A stretch of DNA of 64,000 nt from assembly GCF_000002865.3 (NCBI RefSeq), contig NW_001865039.1, positions 3,481,178 through 3,545,177 of the forward strand, written 5' to 3'. Shown here piece after piece: positions 54,416 through 64,000 of the stretch. This DNA is from Monosiga brevicollis MX1 (taxonomy: Eukaryota; Opisthokonta; Choanoflagellata; Craspedida; Salpingoecidae). The position numbers and the translations under genes are program-made. The stretch's first letter is position 1. Every line of letters begins with the position of its first letter. The notes below the pieces were generated by a model, which saw only the letters and a list, made by a program, of their open reading frames with translations, searched no databases and had not been told where the DNA came from.

Positions 54416-55898
54416 ATGATGGATCTGGCAGATTATCGACTAAAGCTCACCATCTTCCACCAGCTCAAGCACATGGGCGTCAATGTTGCACGGTCAAAAT
54501 CAGAAGAGAAGGTGCGACCACCGCGTTTTGCTGGGTGCACGCGTTCTACCCCCGTCGGTCTCTTGTCGGGTCTTTTTTGGGCCTCACGTTGCCTTGTGCC
54601 TTGTCAATTTTTGCAATGCCCTGCCTCGACGATAGGCCCACCGCAAGGGTTCAAAGCAGGCTGAAATGGAACAGGACGACAACCACACCATTTTCGGGGC
54701 GCGTCTCGTCAACCTCACCAGTTCATCCGGTGTCGACATTGACGGCCTCGTAGTCCCCAGGTTGGTTGATGACTTCTCTCATCAAACTTTCTCGGCTCGA
54801 GCAGCTTGTTGATATTGGTGGTGCTGGCTTTGGTGCTTGTCTTTTCCCCTGGTTCTGTTTTCTTTCTCCTTCCCTGACATGCTAATTCATTCGATTTCTG
54901 GCGAATCCCTGACACAGATTTATGGCTGAGATCAACACCGAGTTGCGCAAGCATCTCGCCACCACTGGTCTTTTCCGCATTCCCGGCAACTCCCAACGCA
55001 TGAACGCCATCCGCAAGGACCTGGACACTGGCAAACGCCTTCCCACGGATGCCCAGGCCAATGACTATGCCTCCTTACTCAAGGCCTTTTTTCGTGAACT
55101 CAAGGAACCCCTGTTTACCTTTGGTTTCTTCAACGGCTTTGTCCGCGCATATCGACTCTCGGACCCCGAACTCCGCCGCCGAGCCGTCCTCATGCTCTGC
55201 TGTCTCTTGGAGGAGGAGCACCTTCACACGCTCGTCCTCCTCATGAAGCTCCTGCACGCTGTCTCGGAGCATTCGGAGAACCAGATGGAGCCAGCGGCGT
55301 TGGCGTCCATTCTAACGCCCAACCTCTTGCGGCCTCGCGAACAGGCTGCCGTCACTTCTCAGCTTGAACTTCAGACTCATGCCTCATGTTGTGGCGTCGT
55401 TGAAATGCTGATTGTGCACGCCGACGAAATCGGTAGCGTCCCCACTGATGTTATCAAGGCTGCAACCGAACTCCCAGACGAGCCACGAGCCAAGAAGAAT
55501 TATCTCAAGCTCCTTGCCGGCCGTCGTATCGGCTGGTTTAGCCGCATCCGCGTCCGGCTGACGCGCGACATTACAAAATCTTCGGGTGCCGTCTCTGTGA
55601 ACACGCTGAATATGCTCAAACGCTCGGTGCGTGGCCACTCCTCCTCTGCTCGTCCTGGTTTATGCCATCCGTGCCATGCACTTTTGTTTCATTTGGCCTG
55701 TCATGTCTTTCTCCCTCTGATATTCATTCACTTTCGTTTGCTGGTGACACACCACAGGAGAAAGAGGCGACATCTGCTTCGCCCATGTCACCGCGGGCCC
55801 GAGCCATGTCAACCAATCCGGCAGGCGCTTATGCACCTGTCATGGCCAAGCACGGACACGGCTCAGGCACCATGGCGGCCCCTACCCCACTGAGCTGA
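54416..55898 (+). CDS. RhoGAP-domain protein, ARHGAP19-like
   Basis: GTPase-activating protein for a Rho-family GTPase. Exon 1 starts MMDLADYRLKLTIFHQLKHM. The next encodes HTIFGARLVNLTSSSGVDID and GLVVPR, the usual lead-in of a RhoGAP domain. The large exon (from about 54919) has FMAEINTELRKHLATTGLFR followed by IPGNSQRM, where Arg of LFRIPG is the arginine finger; then DYASLLKAFFRELKEPLFTF, the K-x-x-x-R/E-L-P/K-EPL motif; and EPAALASILTPNLLRPREQA, the conserved Asn-containing helix. The wording around the finger (GLFRIPGNS-x-R) and the short length are closest to ARHGAP19. A final exon (from about 55758) adds a Ser/Pro tail ending APTPLS at TGA 55896-55898. No PH, SH3 or BAR domain is visible. 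Four exons. Confidence 0.88.
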
Positions 55899-56678
55899 GA
55901 GGCATGCTGGTTTACGTCTATTCTGTTTTGTTACGTTTTCTTTGCTCGATTATCCCAAAATCGTGTCCCCTCTCTCGTTAGCTGTCTAAGAACATAGCGT
56001 CACGCCTGATTATCATGCCTGATTATCGACACTTGCTCCCCCCCTTTCTTGCTTGTCTGCTTCTACCCACCTGTCTTTTCCTGGTCTCTTCCCCAGCACG
56101 CCATATCACCTGTCGACTGTGACGCTGCTTCGCCGTGTACATCAGATGTGTTCATTTTTCCTTGATTTCCTTGATTTTTTTTTGTTCTTGCTTTTTTTCT
56201 TCTTGTCTCTACTGCTTCGTGTGCCACTTTGTTTGCGTAGGTCCTTTCAAGGCGTGCCGCTTTTCCTGCTTTCCTCATATTCTTTGCTGGGTTTTCCTTC
56301 TTCTTTAACAGATTTTATGCTATCCCCCAAATTTATCACAGAAATTCATCTCAGTTCGGTCTCGAGCGGGCCTGTGCAGTAGGGTGCGCAGGTGGTGGCA
56401 GCAAGTGGTTGGGGCTGATGAACACCGTAGCAGGATTCGTGGAAAAGATGGCATGCCGTGGAGACCGACCACCAGAGCAAACTCGCAAGTCATTTTCCCT
56501 GATGTCCTTACCAAACTCTCACTCTAGAATGACGTGCATCACCGAGTCATCCCCGAGCAGGAAAGCTGGGCACCGCCCCCTTCTTGTGCGGTTCATGCTG
56601 TCGTTGTTTGAGTTTGCGTTGGTCGCTAACGGCGTTGCCACTAATCCTACATGTCGTTGCTATTGATGTTTCTTGCAG

Positions 56679-56831
56679 TGAGAGAGAGAAAAAGAGAGAG
56701 AAAGAGAGAGAGAGAAGAGAGAGAGAGAGAAAGAGAGAGAGAGTTTGAGAGAGTTGAGAGAGTTNNNNNNNNNNNNNNNNNNNNNNNNNNNNNNNNNNNN
56801 NNNNNNNNNNNNNNNNNNNNNNNGAGAGATT

Positions 56832-56894
<63 letters not shown>

Positions 56895-56912
56895 AGAGAG
56901 AGATTTAGAGAG
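56679..56912 (+). repeat. GA tract with TTTGAGAG words, interrupted by an assembly gap
   Basis: GA repeats with interspersed aaagagag and tttgagag words flank 59 undetermined bases (56765-56823). The gap was very likely left because the repeat could not be assembled, so its true length is unknown. Confidence 0.9.
56765..56823. other. Assembly gap (N run)
   Basis: 59 undetermined bases within a GA tract. Confidence 0.99.
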
Positions 56913-57653
56913 AACGTCACACAAAATTTCAAAATAAAAAGCAACAACGCATATAACTAGAAAATAAGCAGCATAAAGAACCCTTTTTTAACTTACAAAC
57001 CAATACAACAACCTGATATTTAACTGCATAAAGTTGACGTGCGCTTTGAGGAGGAGGTTGGTTGTCTGGCTGCTGGCTGCTGGCTGCTGGCTGCTGTTGG
57101 CCCTGGGCACTGGTTCACTGTGAAGGGCAGACAGGGCAAAGTAGGAGACGGGTGAGGTGGAGGTGGTGTGTTAAAGTGGTCGGGAAGGAGGGCGAATGTG
57201 TTTGAGGGGGTGGTGGTGGTGGTGGTTGGGGGGCTTGGTGTGCCACGCTTGGACGGGTTGCTGTTTGTGGGTGTATGGTTCGGCATGACATTCATCAATC
57301 ACCGGTGCCTGGATCTGGTCTAGTTGGTGCACTAGCCGTGGGCGAGGGACGAAGCAAGCTGCTGCAAGTCGCTGGCGCTTGGATCTATAGTTTGCCGCGC
57401 GAGTTTGTCTTTTGTCCAAAGCCTGGGCTTGTGCCTGGCCTGGCCTGGAGCGCCTGGTTCTTGTGCGACCTACTGTGCTCGGACCGGATATAGCTTCGCC
57501 ATCATCAGCCGTTCAACAAGACTCGGTATTCTTGGCGCCCGGCGCGCCCGGCGCTCAACCCTTCAAGGCCCGACGAGACGTCGTTGCAGGTTTCTTTTCG
57601 GAATCAAGGGGGAGGGACTGTGAGGCTGCGCCTTGCATCCCTCTAGCTCTCCC

Positions 57654-59364
57654 ATGCCTCGCAAACAGCGCCTCAAGTTTGACCTCGACCTCACTGTCGT
57701 ACAACTCACCGCTGTACCTTACAAGACAGGTATCATCAAAGCCATACCTCCTCAGCCAGGGGCATGCCTCAGTGCTTTGGGGATTGCTCAAGGTCTTCTG
57801 GTCACAGGTCGAGTTGCCACCCGTGGCCATTCTCACCATTCCGCGTCTCTCCTGGGTTGGTGTGCTGTCTGCATTCTCGGTTTAGCTATCTGCTTTTGCA
57901 AGGTCAAACGGCCCGAGGGAACGCTTGTCACGCCGCGGTACGCAGATTGAAATCACGCCTATATCTGCGCTTCCTCTCCACCTCGCATCCGAAGGAGCCG
58001 CATCAGCATGCCATCCTCACGGTTGCTGCGGACTGCCCGCGTGCCCCGAATGCTTGCGGTTGTAGCGTGCAAGTCGAACATCATGCGGTGACATGGCACG
58101 AAGCCTTCTCGTTCCCGGTGCGCTTAACCGTCGGCCCTTCAGGGATGCTTGATTCACACCCACTACGCATCTGCGTGCGCCGCGAGCTGCGTGGTGGGCT
58201 CAAAAACGACAAGGTGAGGCTTTGATGAGACTCAAACCGGACCGAGCTCTCATGTACAACCCCGCAGTGCTGTTGCTTGTCTCCCCAATGGGCGCGGCAT
58301 CTGGCCTCACTGTGCTTGGCATCTGGCCTCACTGTGCTTGGGGCTGCTTTTGGCGCCTGCAGATGGGAGTAGCCGTCTTGGACCTGGGCGAATTTGCGGG
58401 TCGCTTGGAAGCCCACCGACGTTACCTGTTGCAACCCGAAACCGCCAACACCCGCCAGGGCAATTCTATCCTTGAGGTGCGTCACATGCATAGCAGAAAC
58501 GCTTTCATGGTTGACTTGAGCAAAATAGCACGGCGCACGTCCTTTTGTTCTCGTTGATGTCCCCTTCCGCCTTGCTTCTTCTTTGGTTTTGACTTTTAGG
58601 TGACTGTCTCCATGCGGCTCGTGGATGGGCCGCCCGTCTTCAAAGCGTACGCCCCGCACCCCAGACGTTGTTTCCCGGCCGATTTTGCTCGATTTCATGT
58701 GTTTTCCATCGTGACCAAACTGGGCATCCGCAGGCGCCCAAACCTCGACGAGCTGGAGGCGCATGATAGCCTCTTAGACAACGGCCTCTCACTTACCCAG
58801 GCTCTTGGTAAGCCCGGCAGGCGCGAGGCTGAGGGCTTCATGTCTCTGCTAGTTGTCTGGCTTCCGTGCGTTGGCAAGTTGTGCATGTATGTGGGTGGAC
58901 ATGGTGCACTCACGCTTGGTATCGAATGCAATATGGCGGCTGCAGACGAGCTTGAGGCGTCGCCACACGCCACCATGACGAGTCGCGGCGCTATTAGCAA
59001 CAGTGCGTTGTTCAATTGCTCTCAAGCGCGCTCGACAACTCTTGCCTCACGCAATGATTGTGAACCTAGGCTCGAACGACAGCGCCGCGCGGACTTCACA
59101 GCTGATTGACGAAATCATGACACAATCCTTACAGCAAACCGAAGGTTCTGATACGATACGGCGAAGACCGTCCATATACGTTGGTGCGTCACCTGTGCAG
59201 TGGCTTTCTAAACTTGGTCGCTCAGCGTAGCTTGTGGCTTGCTCACCCATGGGGATCGTGCTGCAGATGAGGAGGATGCGGAGGGGAGTGTGGGCCACGC
59301 ATCGCTGCGCGAGGGCCAAGGAAAGCCCGGCAAGCAGCGCCGCCATCCCGATAAGCGATCGTGA
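57654..59364 (+). CDS. NT-C2 domain protein, EEIG1/FAM102-like
   Basis: Protein with an N-terminal C2 (NT-C2) domain as in EEIG1/FAM102A and EHBP1, thought to act in membrane-linked signalling or traffic. It starts MPRKQRLKFDLDLTVVQLTA then VPYKTG, equivalent to FRFSVDFELEELSSVPLVNG. A later exon has CGCSVQVEHHAVTWHEAFSF, the H-x-V-x-W-x-x-x-F-x-F core, and LRICVRRELRGGLKNDK (58040-58210). Then VAVLDLGEFAGRLEAHRRYL and TANTRQGNSILE, closely matching VDLNLAEFAG...NTRQDNSIL, and VTVSMRLVDGPPVFK (58365-58640). Small exons after the domain encode RPNLDELEAHDSLLDNGLSL, NDSAARTSQLIDEIMTQSLQ (about 59075-59140) and DEEDAEGSVGHASLREGQGK, ending at TGA 59362-59364. About nine exons; those after 58640 are less certain. 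The ligand or GTPase partner is unknown. Confidence 0.8.
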
Positions 59365-59689
59365 CACCCTGTATCGTGAGCATGGCCGTGTCTGTGTGGC
59401 GGTTCGTCTTTTGTTTTGTCATGCAGGCCAGTGGCGTTTGCCGCCTGTTGTTTGCATTTAATGTTCGAGCTGTATCGTGCTCGACGGTCAGGCTCCCCGT
59501 GTTTTGTCTCTTTGGCTTGCTTGCTCTCTCCTTCCCGATCTTTGCCGAAAGTGATGTATGAAGGTGGCCTGTACGTCATGGGCCAACCCCCACACCGCTG
59601 TCCCGTGTCTGCCCAGGCCTTTTGGAGAGAAACAGAACGTGCTCTGTCCTATTCGGGGAGGAGGAAAAAAAAAAACGACAGGGGAAGTG

Positions 59690-59820
59690 AGAAGAGAGAG
59701 AGAGAGAGAGATTTTGAGAGTTTGAGAGAGAGAAAGACATTAACATTAAACAGCAGCACACACAGTGTGAGAGTTTGAGAGAGAGTTTGAGAGAGAGTTT
59801 GAGAGAGAGTTTGAGAGTTT
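59690..59820 (+). promoter_or_regulatory. GA tract and 12-base TTTGAGAGAGAG repeat before GALC
   Basis: A GA run (59694-59711) is followed by a spacer and four near-perfect copies of tttgagagagag (59769-59820), ending 57 bases before the GALC start codon. Promoter role inferred from position and from similar tracts elsewhere in the window. Confidence 0.45.
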
Positions 59821-59876
59821 CAGGGTTTGTTGATGTTTTGCACGATTTTTTGTTTTTCCTTTTTCCTTAAAAGCAA

Positions 59877-62721
59877 ATGATGGCGATCGGCTATGGCGGT
59901 GGGTTGCTGGTGATCTTGGCCTTGGTGGGGGTGTTGGGGGTGGCGGGAGGCCAAGGGGTGGATGCTTGTGATAATAGCACCTTTCCTACGGACCTGAGCA
60001 ACATTCAAATCAAGGGTTTGCGTCAAGCGCCTGCAAATTCGACTGCAGCGTGTGAACAGCAATGCTGCAGTGACGATGCATGTGAGGTCTGGCAGTGGGC
60101 GCAGGCTGCCCCTGCCTACCCAAACTCGTCCTGTTGGATTGGTAAATACAATGCTGATTATCAGCACCAAGATGGATGGGTATCGCGCGGGCGAAACATC
60201 CCGCCACCCCCACCACCCCCACCCAAGGGACCTTACTCCATCGACGACGCGCCGGGTCTGGGCCTGCGCTGGGAGGGCGTGGGTGCCATCAGTGGTGGCG
60301 GTGCCACCTCAAAGTTGCTCATGGATTACGATCCACAAACCGTGTCCGACATTCTTGACTTTCTCTTTTTGCCAAACTTTGGTTTGTCCCTCCAGATGCT
60401 CAAGGTTTGTGGCTCCTTGCACGGCGTGGGAGAAGGCTCTGAAGAACCACGGCCTCCCTCTCACCTTCTTTCTTGATGAGCGCAGGTTGAGATCGGGGGG
60501 ACTGCCGATGCAACAGAAGGGGCCGAACCCAGCCACATGCAATTCCCTGGTTTGTGCACATCGACAGGGCTGTGATCGCACAAGCTTGGGCCTTGAGCCC
60601 CATCGTGCGTGGCCATTCACTTTGCTGGCACCCCGCAGGCGATGAAAACTATCAACGCGGATATGAATGGTGGCTCATGAAGGAGGCCAAGAAGCGCAAT
60701 CCGGACATTAAACTTTGTGTGTCTCCAAATCCTTTTTTTTTTTTTTTTTTTTTGAATGATATCTGAGGTCGCGCCACAGCCACAGCAGCTTCACACAACC
60801 CACTTGTGTCTCACCTGAGCCTTGCTGCTTTCTGCTTTGCTGCGGGCACAGATGGACTCCCGTGGTCATGGCCTGGATGGTTGGATCCAGCATCTTCCAG
60901 CACCCATCAAGCCTCCAACGCCTTTTACAACGCTAGCTTGACGGCCAACTACACAGTTGCTTGGCTTTTGGGCGCCCAGCGTGAGCACAACCTGACCATC
61001 GACTACGTCGGCCAGTGGAATGAGCGCGATGCACCAGAGGACTACGCGACTGCGCTGCGTCAACTTGTCACTCAGAAAGCTCCAGCCACGACCGTCCTCA
61101 ATCGCCTTGTGCATTACCCAGGTACTGGTCTCACCCCAGATGCTCAAGGCTGCAAGCAGGCACGTCATCGCAGAGGCCCACCCAGAGAACGCCCTGCCCG
61201 TCTGCCGGTCGAAGCGGCAGACGGGTTGAAGCTGCCGACTGCGCTCGCTCACATGTCTCAAATGCTGGTTCATTCGTACAGTACCCCTGGAATACGACGG
61301 ATGGGTCTCGTTGGGTAGATGAAGAGGGCTCCGTTGCAGGTGAGCTGTTGTACCCAAAGTCTCAGACTGCCGCCGACCATGTCGGCAGGTTGAGCGTCTC
61401 TGGGGCAGTTCCCTTGAAGCGTCAAATCTGAACATCTCTGTCTATCTGATAGACGGCCAATCTGCGCGCTGTCTTGCGCGTTGTGTCAGCCGAAACTACA
61501 TCACCGATTGTCACACAGCCACCTTCCAGGTACATCGGACTTGACACCTTTCCTCATTGCCGATGTCAAATGCTGCACGTACATCAAAGTGGCGCTCAAC
61601 CCGCCTGTCTGCTTTGGCCCCACCGCCTTGAACAACTCTAGTGGCATCTCATCTCGAGTTTTTACGACTATCTGCCGTGGCCACGATGTGGTGTCGCGGT
61701 GGCCAATGAGCCTTGGAGTGGACACTACGAAATCACGTCACCGACATGGGCTCTGGCGCATACCGCACAGTTTGCCCCAATTGGCTGGCGTTACGCCGCG
61801 CACGGCTTTGGGGTTGGCATGCTGTTCCAGGGCGGCTCCTATGTCACACGCGTTTCTCCCGATCGGCGGGACATTTCCATCGTGGTGGAGAAGATGTCGC
61901 ATGACGATTCCAACTGTGCTCGGGGTAGCAACCCGCCGTACGACGTGTCGGCAGAAAACGTCACTTTCATTCTGAACGGAAGCTTTGCTGGAATCACGTC
62001 CCTCAACGTTTGGTATTCCAACTTGACTGATGGTAACGATTCACAGCAGCTCTTTGTCCATCGCGGGTCCATTCCCGTGGTCAACGGGCGAGTCACCATT
62101 GAGGTGGCTCGCGATGACCTCTTCACTTTGACCACGCTCAGCACTGGCCGAAAGGGATCCCACAACGTTCCGCCCGCAAGTCCCTTCTTGCTCCCCTATG
62201 AGCAAGACTTTGAGAATGAGACATTGTATGCGCCTCCTCGCATCTGGTATACCCAGATGGGAGCCTGGGAGATCCACGCACGCGCCGACGGAGACGGGAA
62301 GGCTATGCGGCAATCGGTGCCCTATTGGCCTGCCTGCTGGGGCTATTCCTGTGCTGGGCCTACCAATTATTTCGGGGGTGCCTTTCTTAATGCCTCCACC
62401 AACATCACCTTTTCTGTCATGTTGGAGACGACCACTGCCCTGCGTCTTGGGACAGGTGACGGGGACGTTGCCCTCGTTCTCAACGGCACAAGCAGTACCT
62501 GGAGCTTGGATGACGCCACTCATGGCCCGTTGCCCAACTTTACAACCCAGCAGTGGCACACAGTCAGCTTGCTCGCCAATGTCTCGTCTACGACAGCAGT
62601 GTTCGACGGTCATGTGTTGGGTACTTCACCAAACTCCCTCGGCAACGGTTGGTATCTCAAGCTCGAGCTAGACGCCTATGTGTTTGCATGGCTCGATGAC
62701 TTTTCCCTGACCCCGCTCTGA
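59877..62721 (+). CDS. GALC: Galactocerebrosidase (GH59) with N-terminal PAN-like module
   Basis: Lysosomal or secreted beta-galactosidase acting on galactosylceramide-type lipids. The start at 59877 gives a signal peptide ([16 protein letters not shown]). Next is a Cys-rich module, [20 protein letters not shown] with NSSCWIGKY (60045-60150), like a PAN/apple domain, then an eight-proline hinge. The GH59 barrel starts [20 protein letters not shown]. The catalytic acid is Glu of IDYVGQWNE (60998-61023). The nucleophile region is probably [11 protein letters not shown] (about 61303-61336), aligned with LWSSEDFST. Then [49 protein letters not shown]-like [18 protein letters not shown], and a C-terminal lectin-like domain ending [12 protein letters not shown] (TGA 62719-62721). 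Many NxS/T sites. Up to ten exons; those at 60480-61560 are partly uncertain. The PAN-like fusion is absent from the animal enzyme. Confidence 0.85.
60736..60753 (+). repeat. Poly-T run in a GALC intron
   Basis: Homopolymer of about 18 T shortly after the donor that follows NPDIKL. Confidence 0.9.
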
Positions 62722-62882
62722 GTGCCTGGTGTTGTGGATATCACCAGTATTTTGCGGCTACCCGCTTTGAGTACTCTGGGATCTCAGATCCAATTGAAGC
62801 CTGAACAGATGGCAAGCAATGTCCATACTCCTTTTTACTCCACGTCATTTGTACAGTCGGCTCAGACCAGAACTTTGGATAC

Positions 62883-64000
62883 TCACGTGTGTGCAAAGTT
62901 CAAGGATGCAGGAGCGGGTGTTGCATCAGGCTCTTGGTCACACGCTCCGCCGATCTGTGAGATGGAAAGTAAAGCACACAGCATGAGCCTTCCAACATGG
63001 GGAAGCATCTGCACGCAACAAGGGCAGCTGCTAGCACAAAGGTATGCGCATGGCCTGACTGCCATCTGGTGCATTCCGGTCATAATGTGCGTGCCTTGCA
63101 GTTGCAGGGAGAGGGCGGTCGCCAAGCAGGCTACATACCCGGTACGCAAATCACCATCCGTTTCTGCTCCCAGCCGCTGCAGTCGTGTGTCCGACTGTCG
63201 AGGATAGAGAGCAGCCACCGTGGGATAGCGAAACGTTGCTCCACCCAATTCACGCGGCGTTCTGGTACCGGCGTTGCTTGCAGGTGACACCGTGGTCTCT
63301 GGTACGCCACGATTGACACTGCGCCCTTGCCGGGCTGGCCGAGGTGCAACGGGCGCAGCAGCAAAACCATCCATGGGAAACACCATGTGGGTCACGGTGG
63401 CTACCTGTGGAGATGCTTCCAGCGAGTTTGACTGTCCTTCTCCCATGTTACCGTTGCCATAGCTGTCTGGACCATCAGCGCCGCCATGTGGCTGAGGTCC
63501 ACCAGGGCTCCGGCCAATGGGGTCCTGCAAATCCTCGTCCAAACCATCAAAGAAAGCGGCATTATCAAGGCTGTTGGTGCGACTCGAAAGAGACGCGAGT
63601 TGCTGCTGCAAGGCATAGTGTGCGCCTGTGGCATTGTCGAGTTCTTGCCCCAGGAGGTCCAAGCGCATTAAGCGCTGTCGGTTGGATAACGGGGCAGGCG
63701 CACTGGGCCCGCCTGGCAGTGCAAGTGCAAAGGAGGCGGGCCGTTGGATTGTACCGGCCAACGCCCGACGAGGCACCAAGGGTGAGGGGCCAGGCGCGCG
63801 AGTGGCGCGAAAGAGGGCTGTGCTGCGCTCATCATCGGCATCTGAGCCTCCCGACGAGCTTTCAGCAGGCACTTCAAGGTTGAAGACGGTGGCATTGGAG
63901 GCAGCACGTTGAGGGCGTCTTGCAGCTCGCTCCCTGATGCGATTCTATCAAAAGCACGTTGTTGCCAGCCGCAACATCAAACGTGTGTGTACCATTGCCG
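62883..64000 (-). CDS. Partial unrecognised gene running off the right edge
   Basis: C-terminal part of a gene entering from the right. An exon whose 5' end is near 63944 (after TTTTGATAG) encodes NRIRERAARRPQRAASNATV, FNLEVPAESSSGGSDADDER, a Pro/Ala-rich stretch, then a short helical segment LMRLDLLGQELDNATGAHYA with LQQQLASLSSRTNSLDN that may form a coiled coil, and ATVTHMVFPMDGFAAAPVAP. The frame stays open to 62883, but a GTATGT donor near 63139 (after TDGDLRTG) suggests that the coding exon ends there and that the rest is intron. Ser/Pro-rich composition suggests a disordered regulatory protein. No family recognised. Confidence 0.45.

Larger units (their letters stand above)
55899..57653. 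other. Intergenic region with GA tracts and gap
   Basis: T-rich 3' sequence of the RhoGAP gene, then non-coding sequence. Contains the GA tract with assembly gap (56679-56912), an AT-rich stretch (56913-57030) and a GTG-rich run (57210-57225). A short upstream exon or leader of the NT-C2 gene may lie in 57400-57650, but I cannot place it. Confidence 0.45.

Overview
This is a gene-dense, intron-rich nuclear fragment from a eukaryotic microbe. Coding regions are split by short GT-AG introns (mostly about 40 to 400 bases), base composition is mildly GC-rich, and microsatellites (GT/CA, GA/CT, poly-T) are abundant. The gene set points to a unicellular relative of animals: Tweety-type membrane protein, CIB1-like EF-hand protein, SUZ12-like Polycomb protein, kinesin-2 accessory subunit KAP3, alpha-tubulin acetyltransferase, an NT-C2 (EEIG1/FAM102-like) protein, galactocerebrosidase and ARHGAP19-like RhoGAP. 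A choanoflagellate (Monosiga-like) is the best guess. That assignment rests on family content and gene structure, not on a search.

Layout. 1-1148: a perfect 87-base direct repeat and upstream sequence of ESF1. 1149-4843 (+): ESF1, ribosome biogenesis. 7817-10141 and 15193-16358 (+): two paralogous C2H2 zinc-finger genes with an intron at the same place inside finger 1, separated by about 5 kb in which I recognise no gene. 17294-19746 (-): secreted fasciclin-domain protein. 20313-25046 (+): NOP14, SSU processome. 25490-26599 (-): aquaporin. 27384-29655 (+): SUZ12-like. 30214-34365 (-): KAP3. 35002-36375 (+): NNF1/PMF1-like kinetochore protein. 37086-39458 (-): type I membrane protein with fibronectin-III-like repeats. 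40307-41137 (+): CIB1-like. 41508-~42518 (-): alpha-tubulin acetyltransferase. 43450-46249 (+): Tweety homologue. 46572-48264 (+): secreted GH43 glycosidase. 48829-49076 (+): two orphan exons. 49370-51768 (+): unrecognised Ser/Pro/acidic protein. 54416-55898 (+): RhoGAP. 56765-56823: assembly gap. 57654-59364 (+): NT-C2 protein. 59877-62721 (+): GALC with an N-terminal PAN-like module. 62883-64000 (-): partial unrecognised gene.

Two themes stand out. From 17 to 46 kb genes alternate strictly in strand, giving five head-to-head pairs, most with short shared upstream regions, and tail-to-tail pairs with short spacers. Many upstream regions carry GA tracts, often with a TTTGAGAGAG unit, on the + strand. 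Functionally, two nucleolar ribosome-assembly factors (ESF1, NOP14) and several cilium/microtubule genes (KAP3, tubulin acetyltransferase, possibly CIB1) sit in the same fragment. The secreted or surface proteins (fasciclin, FN3 receptor-like, Tweety, GH43, GALC) fit a phagotrophic cell with a developed surface.

Exon edges were read by eye from splice sites and family alignment from memory. Gene identities are firmer than exact starts, and coordinates span introns.
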